From Streptomyces cyaneogriseus subsp. noncyanogenus (GTDB taxonomy: Bacteria > Actinomycetota > Actinomycetes > Streptomycetales > Streptomycetaceae), in contig NZ_CP010849.1 in assembly GCF_000931445.1 (NCBI RefSeq), forward strand, positions 7,502,001 through 7,566,000: DNA of 64,000 nt. The letters are read 5' to 3'. Both the position numbers and the translations under genes were made by a program. The notes under the pieces are model-generated. The model searched no databases, had not been told where the DNA came from, and was given only the letters and a program-made list of their open reading frames with translations. Positions 8,136 through 15,504 of the stretch are shown one piece after another. Numbering within the stretch: the first letter of the stretch is position 1; every line of letters begins with the position of its first letter.

Positions 8136-9305
8136 TCAGGCGGTGTCCTCCACGAGGTCGGCGGGGCTCAGCGCCGACGGGGACGCGTGGCCGGACAGGG
8201 CGAGGGTGAGGTCGAACTCGGCGAGCAGGCAGCGGATGACGTGCTCGACGCCGGCCTGGCCGTCCAGGGCGAGCCCGTAGGCGTAGGGCCGGCCCAGGAG
8301 GACCGCCCGCGCGCCCAGGGCGAGCGCCTTGAAGACGTCGTCGCCGGTGCGCACCCCGCTGTCGAACAGGACGGTGAGCCGGTCGCCGGCCGCCTCCACC
8401 ACCCCGGGCAGCGCGTCGGCCGCCGCCACCGCCCCGGCCACCTGGCGGCCCCCGTGGTTGGAGACCACAACGCCGTCCATCCCGGCGTCGGCGGCCTGCC
8501 GGGCGTCGTCCGGGTGCAGGACGCCCTTCAGCACGATCGGGCCGTCCCAGTTCTCCCGCAGGAACGCCAGATCCGGCCAGGTCTTGCCGGGGTCGGCGAA
8601 CATGCCGACGAAATGTGTGACGGCCGCGTCCGGGTCCTCGTGCACCGGCTTGGCCAGCCCGGCCCGGAAGGCGGGGTCGGAGAAGTAGTTGGCGGTGCCG
8701 ACCCCGTGCAGGAACGGCAGGTATGCCTGGTCGAGATCGCGCGGGCGCCAGGACAGCAGGGGAGTGTCCAGGGTGACGAACAGGGCGGTGTACCCGGCCG
8801 CCCTGGCCCGGTTCAGGAAGCTGCGGGCGACTTCGCGGTCCTTGGGCCAGTAGAGCTGGAACCAGCGCTCCGCGTCGCCCATCGCCTCGGCGACCTGCTC
8901 CATGGGCGTGCTGGAGGCCGAGGACAGGATGTACGGCACGCCCTGCGCGGCGGCGGCCCGGGCGGCGGCCGGTTCGGCGTCCGGGTGCATGATCGAGAGC
9001 ACCCCGACCGGTGCCAGTGCCAGCGGGGCGGGCAGGCAGCGGCCCAGCACCTCGACCGACAGGTCCCGCTCGTGGACGTCCCGCAGCATCCGCGGCACGA
9101 TCCGGCGGCGCTCCAGCGCCGCCCGGTTGGCGCGCGCCGTGCTGCCGTCGCCCGCGCTGCCCGCCACGTAGCCGACCGGACCCGGGCCGAGCCGCCGCTC
9201 GGTCAGCGCCTCCAGCCGGGTCAGGTCGGTGGGCAGCCGGGGCACGGCGCCCGTCAGCCCGTTCAGGTAGATCTCGTACTGGAAGTCCGCCCAGTGCTTC
9301 GCCAT
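8136..9305 (-). CDS. FMN-dependent alpha-hydroxy-acid oxidase (lactate 2-monooxygenase-like)
   Basis: This 389-aa protein starts at ATG 9305, with AGAGGCGGGA upstream. It is an FMN-dependent TIM-barrel enzyme of the glycolate oxidase/lactate dehydrogenase family. VVSNHGGRQ contains the catalytic base histidine, and FDSGVRTGDDVFKALALGA is the FMN-phosphate-binding signature. The N-terminal stretch FQYEIYLNGLTGAVPRLP resembles lactate 2-monooxygenases more than respiratory L-lactate dehydrogenases, and no membrane-binding segment is seen. The expected reaction is oxidation of an L-2-hydroxy acid using FMN and oxygen. The exact substrate is unknown. A 12-bp palindrome lies upstream. A permease gene follows in the same orientation on its promoter side, but the two are probably separate units. 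Confidence 0.85.
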   Translation of the reverse strand: MAKHWADFQYEIYLNGLTGAVPRLPTDLTRLEALTERRLGPGPVGYVAGSAGDGSTARANRAALERRRIVPRMLRDVHERDLSVEVLGRCLPAPLALAPVGVLSIMHPDAEPAAARAAAAQGVPYILSSASSTPMEQVAEAMGDAERWFQLYWPKDREVARSFLNRARAAGYTALFVTLDTPLLSWRPRDLDQAYLPFLHGVGTANYFSDPAFRAGLAKPVHEDPDAAVTHFVGMFADPGKTWPDLAFLRENWDGPIVLKGVLHPDDARQAADAGMDGVVVSNHGGRQVAGAVAAADALPGVVEAAGDRLTVLFDSGVRTGDDVFKALALGARAVLLGRPYAYGLALDGQAGVEHVIRCLLAEFDLTLALSGHASPSALSPADLVEDTA

Positions 9306-9350
9306 CCGTACGTCCCGCCTCTCGTCGTGGAGGTAGCGCCGCCCAGACGA

Positions 9351-9362
9351 TACTCGCGAGTA
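9351..9362. promoter_or_regulatory. Candidate operator palindrome upstream of the FMN oxidase
   Basis: TACTCGCGAGTA is a perfect 12-bp palindrome 46-57 bp upstream of the oxidase start. The half-site resembles TetR- and GntR-type operators. No regulator gene is adjacent. Confidence 0.45.
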
Positions 9363-9403
9363 AGAAGAGTGCGGCCCGGAAGGGCGGACCCGCTCGCCCC
9401 GGC

Positions 9404-11146
9404 TCAGCCCACGGGCGCGGCCGGCACCCCGGCGGGCTCCGCGCCCGGGCCGGTGATCGGCGGCACCGGCACCTGCGCGGTCCGCGCCAGCCGCGCGTCC
9501 TCGGGCCCGTAGACCGCCCGGGGCTCCGGGAACAGCCACAGCAGCGCCAGGAAGAGCACGGCCGCCACGACCAGCGACAGCGGCAGCCCGATGTCGACGC
9601 CGCCCGCCAGCCCGCCGAGGGGCCCCACGAACTGGCCGGGGACGTGGGTGAACAGCACCCCGGTCAGCGCCGCCGCCCACCAGGCGGTCAGGCCCCGCCA
9701 GTTCCAGCCGTGCGCGAACCAGTAACGGCCGCCGCGCTGACGGCGGTTGAAGACCTGGAGCGCCTCCGGGTCGTACCAGCCGCGCCGGGTGTAGTAGCCC
9801 AGCATCATCACGACCATCCACGGTGAGGTGCAGGTGATGATCACGGTGGCGAAGGTCGAGATGGACTGCACCAGGTTCAGCCCGAACCGGCCGGCGAAGA
9901 TGAACGCGATCGACACCAGGCCGACCAGGAGCGTGGCCCGCACCCGGGACAGCCGGGGGAAGACGGAGGAGAAGTCCAGCCCGGTGCCGTACAGCGCGGT
10001 GGTGCCCGTGGACAAGCCGCCGATCAGGGCCAGCAGGCACACCGGCAGGAAGAACCAGCCCGGCGAGACGGCCAGCAGCCCGCCCACGAAGTCGGGGGCG
10101 GCCGGGTCGACGTACTCCGGTGCCTTGGCCGCGATGACGCTCGCCGTCGACAGGCCGAACAGGAACGGCAGCAGCGTCGCGATCTGGGACAGGAACGCGG
10201 CGCCGACCACCCTGCGGCGCGGGGTGCTCGCCGGGATGTAGCGCGACCAGTCGCCGAGGAACGCCCCGAACGACACCGGGTTGGAGAGCACGATCAGCGC
10301 GGCGCCGATGAACGACGGCCAGAACTGCGACCGTGTCACCGCGTCCGCCGAGCCGGTGAAGACGCCCGGGTACGAGGGGTCGAAGTCCCCGGCGAAGGCG
10401 AGGGCGCCGAGCAGGAACAGCGCGCTCGCCGAGGTCACGGCGATCTTGTTGACGAAGAGCATGAACCGGAACCCGTAGACGCACACCGCGAGGACCAGCC
10501 CCGCGAACAGGGCGTACGCGACGGCGTACGACAGGTTCCCGCGGTCCAGGCCGAAGAGCCGGTGCGCGCCGCCGACCAGGGCGTCCCCGGAACTCCACAC
10601 CGAGATGGAGAAGAACGCGACGGCCGTCAGCAGGGACAGGAACGAGCCCACCACACGGCCGTGCACGCCCAGGTGCGCCGACGACGAGACGGCGTTGTTG
10701 GTGCCGTTGACCGGTCCGAACACCGCCATGGGACACAGGATCAGCGCGCCCGCGACCACCCCGAGCAAGGTGGCCGCCAGACCCTGCCAGAAGGAGAGGC
10801 CGAACAGGATGGGGAAGGCGCCCAGGACGCAGGTGGAGAAGGTGTTGGCGCCGCCGAAGGCCAGCCGGAACAGGTCGAACGGGGTCGCGGTGCGCTCGGC
10901 GTCGGGGATGCGGTCGACGCCGTGCGTCTCCACCTCGGTCAGGGACCGGGGTGGTGCGGCGGGGGAGGAGGGCTGCGGGGACAAGGGGGCTCCAGCGGGG
11001 GGAACGGCGGTGGGCGCACGGGGGCGCGGGGGAGGTGAACGGCCGCTCGCCGTCGCGGGGTTGAGCGAGGCGGAGGGTGCCGTCCGGCGGGGTGACGCGA
11101 CGGTACGGCGGGGCGCGTCCGCCCCGCCAGAGGATGGATCATCCAT
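9404..11146 (-). CDS. NCS1-family nucleobase/hydantoin-type permease
   Basis: The 580-aa version starts at ATG 11146, which has GAGG 6 nt upstream. The first ~70 residues are Pro/Ala/Ser-rich and unlike the family, so a start nearer the conserved TEVETHGVDRIPDAERT segment is also possible. About twelve hydrophobic membrane segments follow. The segment FRLAFGGANTFSTCVLGAFP and the later SNPVSFGAFLGDWSRYIP are typical of the NCS1 cytosine/purine/allantoin/hydantoin symporters. It should import a nucleobase-like compound with a cation. The C-terminal tail is cytoplasmic and Pro-rich. No catabolic genes sit nearby, so the substrate is open. Confidence 0.85.
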   Translation of the reverse strand: MDDPSSGGADAPRRTVASPRRTAPSASLNPATASGRSPPPRPRAPTAVPPAGAPLSPQPSSPAAPPRSLTEVETHGVDRIPDAERTATPFDLFRLAFGGANTFSTCVLGAFPILFGLSFWQGLAATLLGVVAGALILCPMAVFGPVNGTNNAVSSSAHLGVHGRVVGSFLSLLTAVAFFSISVWSSGDALVGGAHRLFGLDRGNLSYAVAYALFAGLVLAVCVYGFRFMLFVNKIAVTSASALFLLGALAFAGDFDPSYPGVFTGSADAVTRSQFWPSFIGAALIVLSNPVSFGAFLGDWSRYIPASTPRRRVVGAAFLSQIATLLPFLFGLSTASVIAAKAPEYVDPAAPDFVGGLLAVSPGWFFLPVCLLALIGGLSTGTTALYGTGLDFSSVFPRLSRVRATLLVGLVSIAFIFAGRFGLNLVQSISTFATVIITCTSPWMVVMMLGYYTRRGWYDPEALQVFNRRQRGGRYWFAHGWNWRGLTAWWAAALTGVLFTHVPGQFVGPLGGLAGGVDIGLPLSLVVAAVLFLALLWLFPEPRAVYGPEDARLARTAQVPVPPITGPGAEPAGVPAAPVG

Positions 11147-11505
11147 CTTTCGCCTCGCGGATGTACGGATCTTCCATGGGGCTCGCGGGGCCGGCCCGCC
11201 GCGCGCGGAGCGTCGCGCGCGGATCGGCGGGGACGGCCGGGCCTTGAAGCGGAATGTTTCAGGCCGATTGACGAGCGCGGAGATCACGCCATTCGACGGG
11301 CGCGAGCGATCAAGAATCGCCAGGAACCGGCATTGGAACGTTCGAATTCCGTGACATCGCGCCACTGATTCAATACGCAAGGTTACCGAAATCTATGGGG
11401 TCGATGTGAGTTCCGGCGGCGGACTCGGCAGACTCGCGCTCGCCGTCCCGGATCCCGACCGGACCCGGCCGGCGACCCATCGAATCGAGCGGAAGGATGC
11501 ACACG
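11147..11505. other. Divergent intergenic region, permease / SSI
   Basis: This 359-bp gap has no credible gene. It must hold the permease promoter on the minus strand and the SSI promoter on the plus strand. A well-spaced candidate for the latter is listed separately. Confidence 0.6.
11369..11397 (+). promoter_or_regulatory. Candidate promoter of the SSI gene
   Basis: TTCAAT at 11369-11374 and TCTATG at 11392-11397 are 17 bp apart, about 110 bp upstream of the SSI start. The spacing is right, the -35 is weak, and the surrounding AT content is unusually high for this genome. Confidence 0.4.
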
Positions 11506-11940
11506 ATGCGGAACACCGCGCGCTGGGCGACGACCCTCGGCCTCACGGCCGCCACCGTCTGCGGGCCCCTGACCGGGGCCGCCCTCGCCACCCCGGACCA
11601 CACGCCCGCCTCGCTCCACGCCCCCTCGGCCCTGGTGCTCACCGTCGGCCACGGAGAGAGCGCGACCCTCGCCACACCGGTCCGCGCGGTCACCCTGGTC
11701 TGCGCCCCGCGGCCCGCCGGCACCCATCCGGCCGCGGGCCCGGCCTGTGCCGAACTGCGGGGCGCCGGCGGCGACTTCGAAGCCCTGGCAGCCGACGAGG
11801 GCGTGCTGTGCACCAGGGAGTACGAGCCGGTGGTCGTCACCGTCGACGGGGTCTGGGAAGGCCGGCGCGTCTCCTACGAGCGCACTTTCGCCAACGAGTG
11901 CGTGAAGAACGCCCACGGCGCGGGCGTCTTCGCGTTCTGA
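11506..11940 (+). CDS. Subtilisin inhibitor-like (SSI) secreted protease inhibitor
   Basis: ATG 11506 is preferred over ATG 11497 because GGAAGG lies 9 nt before it and directly abuts the earlier one. The 144-aa precursor has a signal peptide ending near AALA, residue 28. The mature domain is a clear SSI homologue: APSALVLTVGHGESATLATP, VTLVCAPRPAGTHPAAG, VDGVWEGRRVSYERTF and the C-terminal HGAGVFAF. Four cysteines (66, 81, 102, 132) match the two SSI disulfides. The reactive loop CTREYEP has Arg104 at the P1 position, where SSI has Met, which predicts inhibition of trypsin-like proteases as well as subtilisins. It is probably a dimer in the medium that regulates extracellular proteases. Confidence 0.95.
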   Translation: MRNTARWATTLGLTAATVCGPLTGAALATPDHTPASLHAPSALVLTVGHGESATLATPVRAVTLVCAPRPAGTHPAAGPACAELRGAGGDFEALAADEGVLCTREYEPVVVTVDGVWEGRRVSYERTFANECVKNAHGAGVFAF

Positions 11941-12023
11941 GACCGGCACCGCGCGGCGCCCGTGATGGTCAGGGGCCCGTTGCTGGGGAGTGCGGGCCTG
12001 TCACGGGCCGGCGCGGTGCCACG

Positions 12024-12064
12024 CCGGGGGCGGCGGACGGAGTGGGGCCGTCCGCCGCCCCCGG
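12024..12064. terminator. Bidirectional terminator between SSI and CDGSH genes
   Basis: CCGGGGGCGGCGGACGG pairs perfectly with its complement at 12048-12064: a 17-bp stem with a 7-nt loop, between convergent genes. It almost touches the CDGSH stop codon. Confidence 0.8.
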
Positions 12065-12066
12065 AA

Positions 12067-12315
12067 TCACGCGTCGTCCCGCCCGGGCCGCTCACCGGAG
12101 GCGGGACCCTCACCCGGCCGGGACCGGGCGCGGTGACTGGTGTCGCACCAGGGGTAGCGCCGGCTGCGGCGGCAGGTGCACAGGGCGACCCGGAAGCGGT
12201 CGGAGGACACCGTCGTGCCGTCCTCCAGTTCCACCTCCACCGGCCCCTCCACCAGCAGCGGGCCCCGGCGCCGGACGGTGATCCGTCGGGGGGTGTCAGA
12301 CGGGGAGTTCGGCAC
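12067..12315 (-). CDS. CDGSH iron-sulfur domain protein
   Basis: This small 82-aa protein carries CTCRRSRRYPWCDTSH, the C-x-C-x7-8-C-x3-H pattern that binds a [2Fe-2S] cluster in CDGSH proteins. The start is GTG 12315, inside the end of the upstream methyltransferase gene, so the two are translationally coupled (20-bp overlap). There is no membrane anchor, as is usual for bacterial versions. A role in electron transfer or iron-sulfur handling is plausible next to the iron-containing redox enzyme gene upstream, but the target is unknown. The C-terminal 20 residues are hydrophilic and appear disordered. Confidence 0.85.
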   Translation of the reverse strand: MPNSPSDTPRRITVRRRGPLLVEGPVEVELEDGTTVSSDRFRVALCTCRRSRRYPWCDTSHRARSRPGEGPASGERPGRDDA

Positions 12316-12949
12316 GGACGACCACCAGCTCTTCCTTGTTCTCCTCCGGGGACAGCAGCCCCCGCTGCCGCAGCCAGCGCTCCCGGCCGCGCAGCACGGG
12401 GCCGAGCGAGATCCGCCGGCGCCGGATCACCGCCGCCTTCAGATCGGCCTCGCGCAGCAGCCCCACGGTCCGGCCGGGATCGCTGAGCGCGGACTGCACG
12501 ATCAGCAGCACGCCCCCGGGGCGCAGCAGGGCGGGGCCCTCACGGCAGATGCGGTCCAGGATCAGCCGGCCGTCCGGGCCCGCGTCCCAGGCCCGGGCCG
12601 CACCGCGCGGCCGGGCGCCGCCGTCCGGCGCCGGCACGTACGGCGGATTGGCCAGGATCAGGTCGAAGGACTCACCGCGGACCGGTTCGAAGAGATTGCC
12701 GCGCCGCACCCTGACCGGCAGCCCGGCCCGCCGGGCGTTGAGCCGGGCGGCGTACACCGCCCGCCTGGACACGTCGACCGCGGTCACCCGCGCGCCCAGC
12801 CGCGCGGCCCGGAGCGCCAGCGCCCCGGACCCCGTCCCCACGTCGAGCACGGCGGCCCCCGGGGGGAGCGGCTCGTCGCACAGCACGCCGGCCAGCAGTT
12901 CGGTGTCCTCCTGAGGGGCGTACACGCCCGGTAGCACCATGGGATTCAC
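12296..12949 (-). CDS. HemK/PrmC-like N5-glutamine-type methyltransferase
   Basis: This is a class I SAM-dependent methyltransferase of about 217 aa. LDVGTGSGALAL is the SAM-binding motif I, and ILANPPYVP is the NPPY motif typical of enzymes that methylate glutamine or adenine amides. It lacks the N-terminal helical domain of true PrmC, so it is closer to the short HemK2/YabB-like group. GTG 12949 and ATG 12940 are both possible starts. It is followed by the overlapping CDGSH gene and preceded, 21 bp away, by the iron-containing redox enzyme gene, probably one operon. The substrate is not deducible. Confidence 0.85.
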   Translation of the reverse strand: MNPMVLPGVYAPQEDTELLAGVLCDEPLPPGAAVLDVGTGSGALALRAARLGARVTAVDVSRRAVYAARLNARRAGLPVRVRRGNLFEPVRGESFDLILANPPYVPAPDGGARPRGAARAWDAGPDGRLILDRICREGPALLRPGGVLLIVQSALSDPGRTVGLLREADLKAAVIRRRRISLGPVLRGRERWLRQRGLLSPEENKEELVVVRAELPV

Positions 12950-12970
12950 GCGTCCCAGGTACCCCGGGGA

Positions 12971-13996
12971 TCAGGAAATATGGGAGAGGGGCACCCCGTC
13001 GGAAAGGGGAGCGCGCAGGGACGACCGGCCCGCCTGCCAGTCGGCGAGCAGACGGGCGGCGAAGCGGTCCTCCACATGGGCGGTGGCATCGATCCCGAAG
13101 ACCACGTCCGCGGCCAGGTGCGGCTCCTGCTCCAGCAGACCGCCGATCACCTCGTGGCGCACCACCTGCTCATGGACGGCGTCGGCCTCGACGTGCTCGT
13201 CGTAGAAGTGCTCGGCGGCGGGCCCGGCCCCGGTGCGGCGCATCGCCTCGGCGAGCCGGCGGGAACCGGGAGACGACGTGATCTCCACCGAGGCGAAGTG
13301 GCCCACCAGGGCGCCCCGCAGACCGCGGTGCAGCCCGAACAGGGACATGAGGTTCACCGTGGCGAGGGACTCCGCGGACGCCGCGTCCAGGTAGTGCCCG
13401 TACGTGGTGTCCAGGCCCAGGTCCGTCATCAGGTCCGCGAACAGGCGGGCGTGGACGCGGTCGGGACGGCCGCCGCCGTACTCGTCGAACTCCACCGCTG
13501 CCATCGCCGCCTTGGCCCGGCCGTGCAGCCGGGGCAGCACCCAGGCGTGCGGATCCGCCTCCTTCAGGTGGTACAGGGACCGCAGGGCCGCGTACTCGCG
13601 CAGGTGCCACAGCTCGCCCTTGTCGCGCAGGAAGTGGGTGACGCCCGAGCCGTCGGCCGGTTCGACGAGGAGATCGGCGATCGCGTCCTCGGCGCTCGCG
13701 TGCACCCGGGTGCCGGCGCGCACCGCGGACAGGAAGCGCTGCTCCAGCGCGGCGCGGGTGCGCAGCAGGTCGGGGTCCCACTCCCGGTCCGCGGAGACGC
13801 CCGCGAAACCCCGGTAGTGCAGCTCGTAGCAGACGTAGAGGGCGAGTTGGAGATCGTCGCCGTACGGGGGCGCGGCGGCGGCGGTCTCGGGGCGGGGCAG
13901 CGGGCCCGCACCCAGCAGGTACTCCGTGACGGCGGCGGACAGCGGCCCCCGGGCCGTCGGCAGCTTCGGTCCTTCGCGATCGTGATCCAGGTCCAT
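12971..13996 (-). CDS. Iron-containing redox enzyme, haem-oxygenase-like fold
   Basis: This ~341-aa all-helical protein matches the Haem_oxygenas_2 / iron-containing redox enzyme (HDO-like) group. Conserved-looking Glu/His positions are LYVCYELHYRGFAG, AEHFYDEHVEADAVHE and VVRHEVIGGLL, which suit a non-haem diiron site. The family includes N-oxygenases and decarboxylating oxidases with varied substrates. ATG 13996 is chosen, although no strong ribosome site is seen; GTG 24 nt upstream is an alternative. It heads a minus-strand cluster with the methyltransferase and the CDGSH protein, which could make or repair its metal or redox partner. That link is inference. Confidence 0.75.
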   Translation of the reverse strand: MDLDHDREGPKLPTARGPLSAAVTEYLLGAGPLPRPETAAAAPPYGDDLQLALYVCYELHYRGFAGVSADREWDPDLLRTRAALEQRFLSAVRAGTRVHASAEDAIADLLVEPADGSGVTHFLRDKGELWHLREYAALRSLYHLKEADPHAWVLPRLHGRAKAAMAAVEFDEYGGGRPDRVHARLFADLMTDLGLDTTYGHYLDAASAESLATVNLMSLFGLHRGLRGALVGHFASVEITSSPGSRRLAEAMRRTGAGPAAEHFYDEHVEADAVHEQVVRHEVIGGLLEQEPHLAADVVFGIDATAHVEDRFAARLLADWQAGRSSLRAPLSDGVPLSHIS

Positions 13997-14073
13997 GGGC
14001 TGCGGGTACCCGGGCACGGCCCGGGAGTACCTTCCCCGGCGCGTGTCCCATGTCTCCCGCACGCCTCCTCACA

Positions 14074-14118
14074 TGCGCGGACGGCGGTGGCCCGTCCCGG
14101 GGCCGCCACCGTCCGCGC
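14074..14118 (-). terminator. Hairpin terminator of the small 14.2-kb gene
   Basis: A 20-bp stem with two internal mismatches (TGCGCGGACGG and CCGTCCGCGCA outer arms) and a 5-nt loop. It lies directly past the stop at 14137 of the minus-strand small gene. Confidence 0.7.
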
Positions 14119-14136
14119 ACGGAGGAAGGGGCGTGA

Positions 14137-14319
14137 TCAGTCGCCCCGGGACTCCTCCTGGGCCCGCAGGCTGGTCGTGAGGGCGTCCCCGGCCTCGCCC
14201 CGGTGGCGCCGCGCCTCCTCGGACTCCGGCGAGCGCGTCTCGGCCTCCTCGACCTCGCGCAGCACCGCCTCGATCGCCGTCTCGGGCTTCTCGCGGTCGC
14301 GGTCGCCGTCATGGGGCAC
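14137..14319 (-). CDS. Small hydrophilic protein of unknown function
   Basis: This is a 60-aa, highly charged, helical and probably disordered protein. GTG 14319 is chosen because AAGGAG sits about 6 nt upstream. No motif is recognised. The gene has its own ribosome site and a terminator, so it looks real. It lies between the Ppx gene and the redox-enzyme gene on the same strand. Confidence 0.6.
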   Translation of the reverse strand: MPHDGDRDREKPETAIEAVLREVEEAETRSPESEEARRHRGEAGDALTTSLRAQEESRGD

Positions 14320-14394
14320 GGCTGTCTCCTTCCGTCGTCCTGCCTCTGTTCCCGGGTTTCCGGGTTCCCGGCCGCGGTGTCCGGACACCGGCGC

Positions 14395-15402
14395 TCAGCT
14401 CGTCGTGGACGCGATGCGCAGCGGCACCGGGTCCGGGGGAGGGGCCTCGGCGCCGCGCCGGGCGGTCTCCGCCCACCAGGACGGGCCGTCCTCGATATGA
14501 CGCAGCATGATCCCCTCGCGGATCGCCCAGGGGCAGACCGTGACCGTTCTCAACCCGGTCAGCTTCATCGCGGTGTGCCCCACCACCGCCCCGGCCAGGC
14601 TCTGCGCGGCGCGCGGCGCGGAGATGCCGGGTAGCCGGGCCCGTTCCGCGGCGGGCAGCGCGGCCAGCCGGTCGATCGCCCGCCGCAGGTCCCCGCAGCG
14701 CAGCTCGCGCTCCACGAACGGCCCGTGCCGTCCGGGCGCGGCCCCGCACAGCCGGCCCAGTTGCTGGAAGGTCCGCGAGGTGGCCACCGCGGTGCGCGGG
14801 CCCTCCCAGCGGATCCGTCCCGCCACGTCCCGCAACTGGTGGCGCACACTGCGCCGCAGCGCCCGCACCAGTTCGGGCGGCGGCGGATCCCAGCCCTCGA
14901 AGAACTCGTGGGTGAGCCGGCCCGCCCCCAGCGGCAGCGACGCCACGAAGTCGGGCAGCCGGCCCCGGCCGAAGGCGACCTCCAGCGAGCCGCCGCCGAT
15001 GTCGAGCAGGGCGAGAGGACCCGCCCGCCAGCCCATCCAGCGCCGGGCCGCCAGGAACGTCAGCTCGGCCTCCACCTCTCCCGGCAGGGTGCACAGGGCC
15101 ACTTCCGTGCGCGAGCGCACGGTGTGCAGCACCTCCTGCCGGTTCGGGGCGGCCCGTACCACCGCCGTCGCGAAGGCCAGCGGAGCGGCGGCACCCCAGC
15201 GGGTGGCGGTCGCGCTCGCCTCGGTGACCGCCTCGACGAGCCGCTCGACGGCCTCCTCCGGGATCGGGTCCCCCGGTCCGACCTGCTGTGACAGCCGCAG
15301 CCGCCACTTGGCGGTGTGCACCGGCAGCGGCACGCCGCCCTCCGCGTCCGCCACCACCAGCCGGACCGTGTTCGATCCGACGTCCACCACACTGATCCGC
15401 AT
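14395..15402 (-). CDS. Ppx/GppA family phosphatase
   Basis: This 335-aa protein is of the actin/hsp70-fold exopolyphosphatase / guanosine pentaphosphate phosphatase family. The N-terminal VVDVGSNTVRLVV is the first phosphate-binding loop, and ALLDIGGGSLEVAFG is the second. It is short and lacks the extra C-terminal domains of E. coli Ppx, like other actinobacterial Ppx1/Ppx2 proteins. It should hydrolyse polyphosphate or pppGpp in the cytoplasm. It is downstream of the peptide-export operon on the same strand, with a 102-bp gap and no obvious terminator, so some read-through is possible. Confidence 0.9.
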   Translation of the reverse strand: MRISVVDVGSNTVRLVVADAEGGVPLPVHTAKWRLRLSQQVGPGDPIPEEAVERLVEAVTEASATATRWGAAAPLAFATAVVRAAPNRQEVLHTVRSRTEVALCTLPGEVEAELTFLAARRWMGWRAGPLALLDIGGGSLEVAFGRGRLPDFVASLPLGAGRLTHEFFEGWDPPPPELVRALRRSVRHQLRDVAGRIRWEGPRTAVATSRTFQQLGRLCGAAPGRHGPFVERELRCGDLRRAIDRLAALPAAERARLPGISAPRAAQSLAGAVVGHTAMKLTGLRTVTVCPWAIREGIMLRHIEDGPSWWAETARRGAEAPPPDPVPLRIASTTS

Positions 15403-15504
15403 GCCGTGGCAGGTACCCGCTCAGCGCGCGGAGCAACGGAAGCCGGGCGGGGACGGCCGGCATCCACCGCCAGGGCGGCGCAAACCGGTGCCCCCGGGCG
15501 ACCG

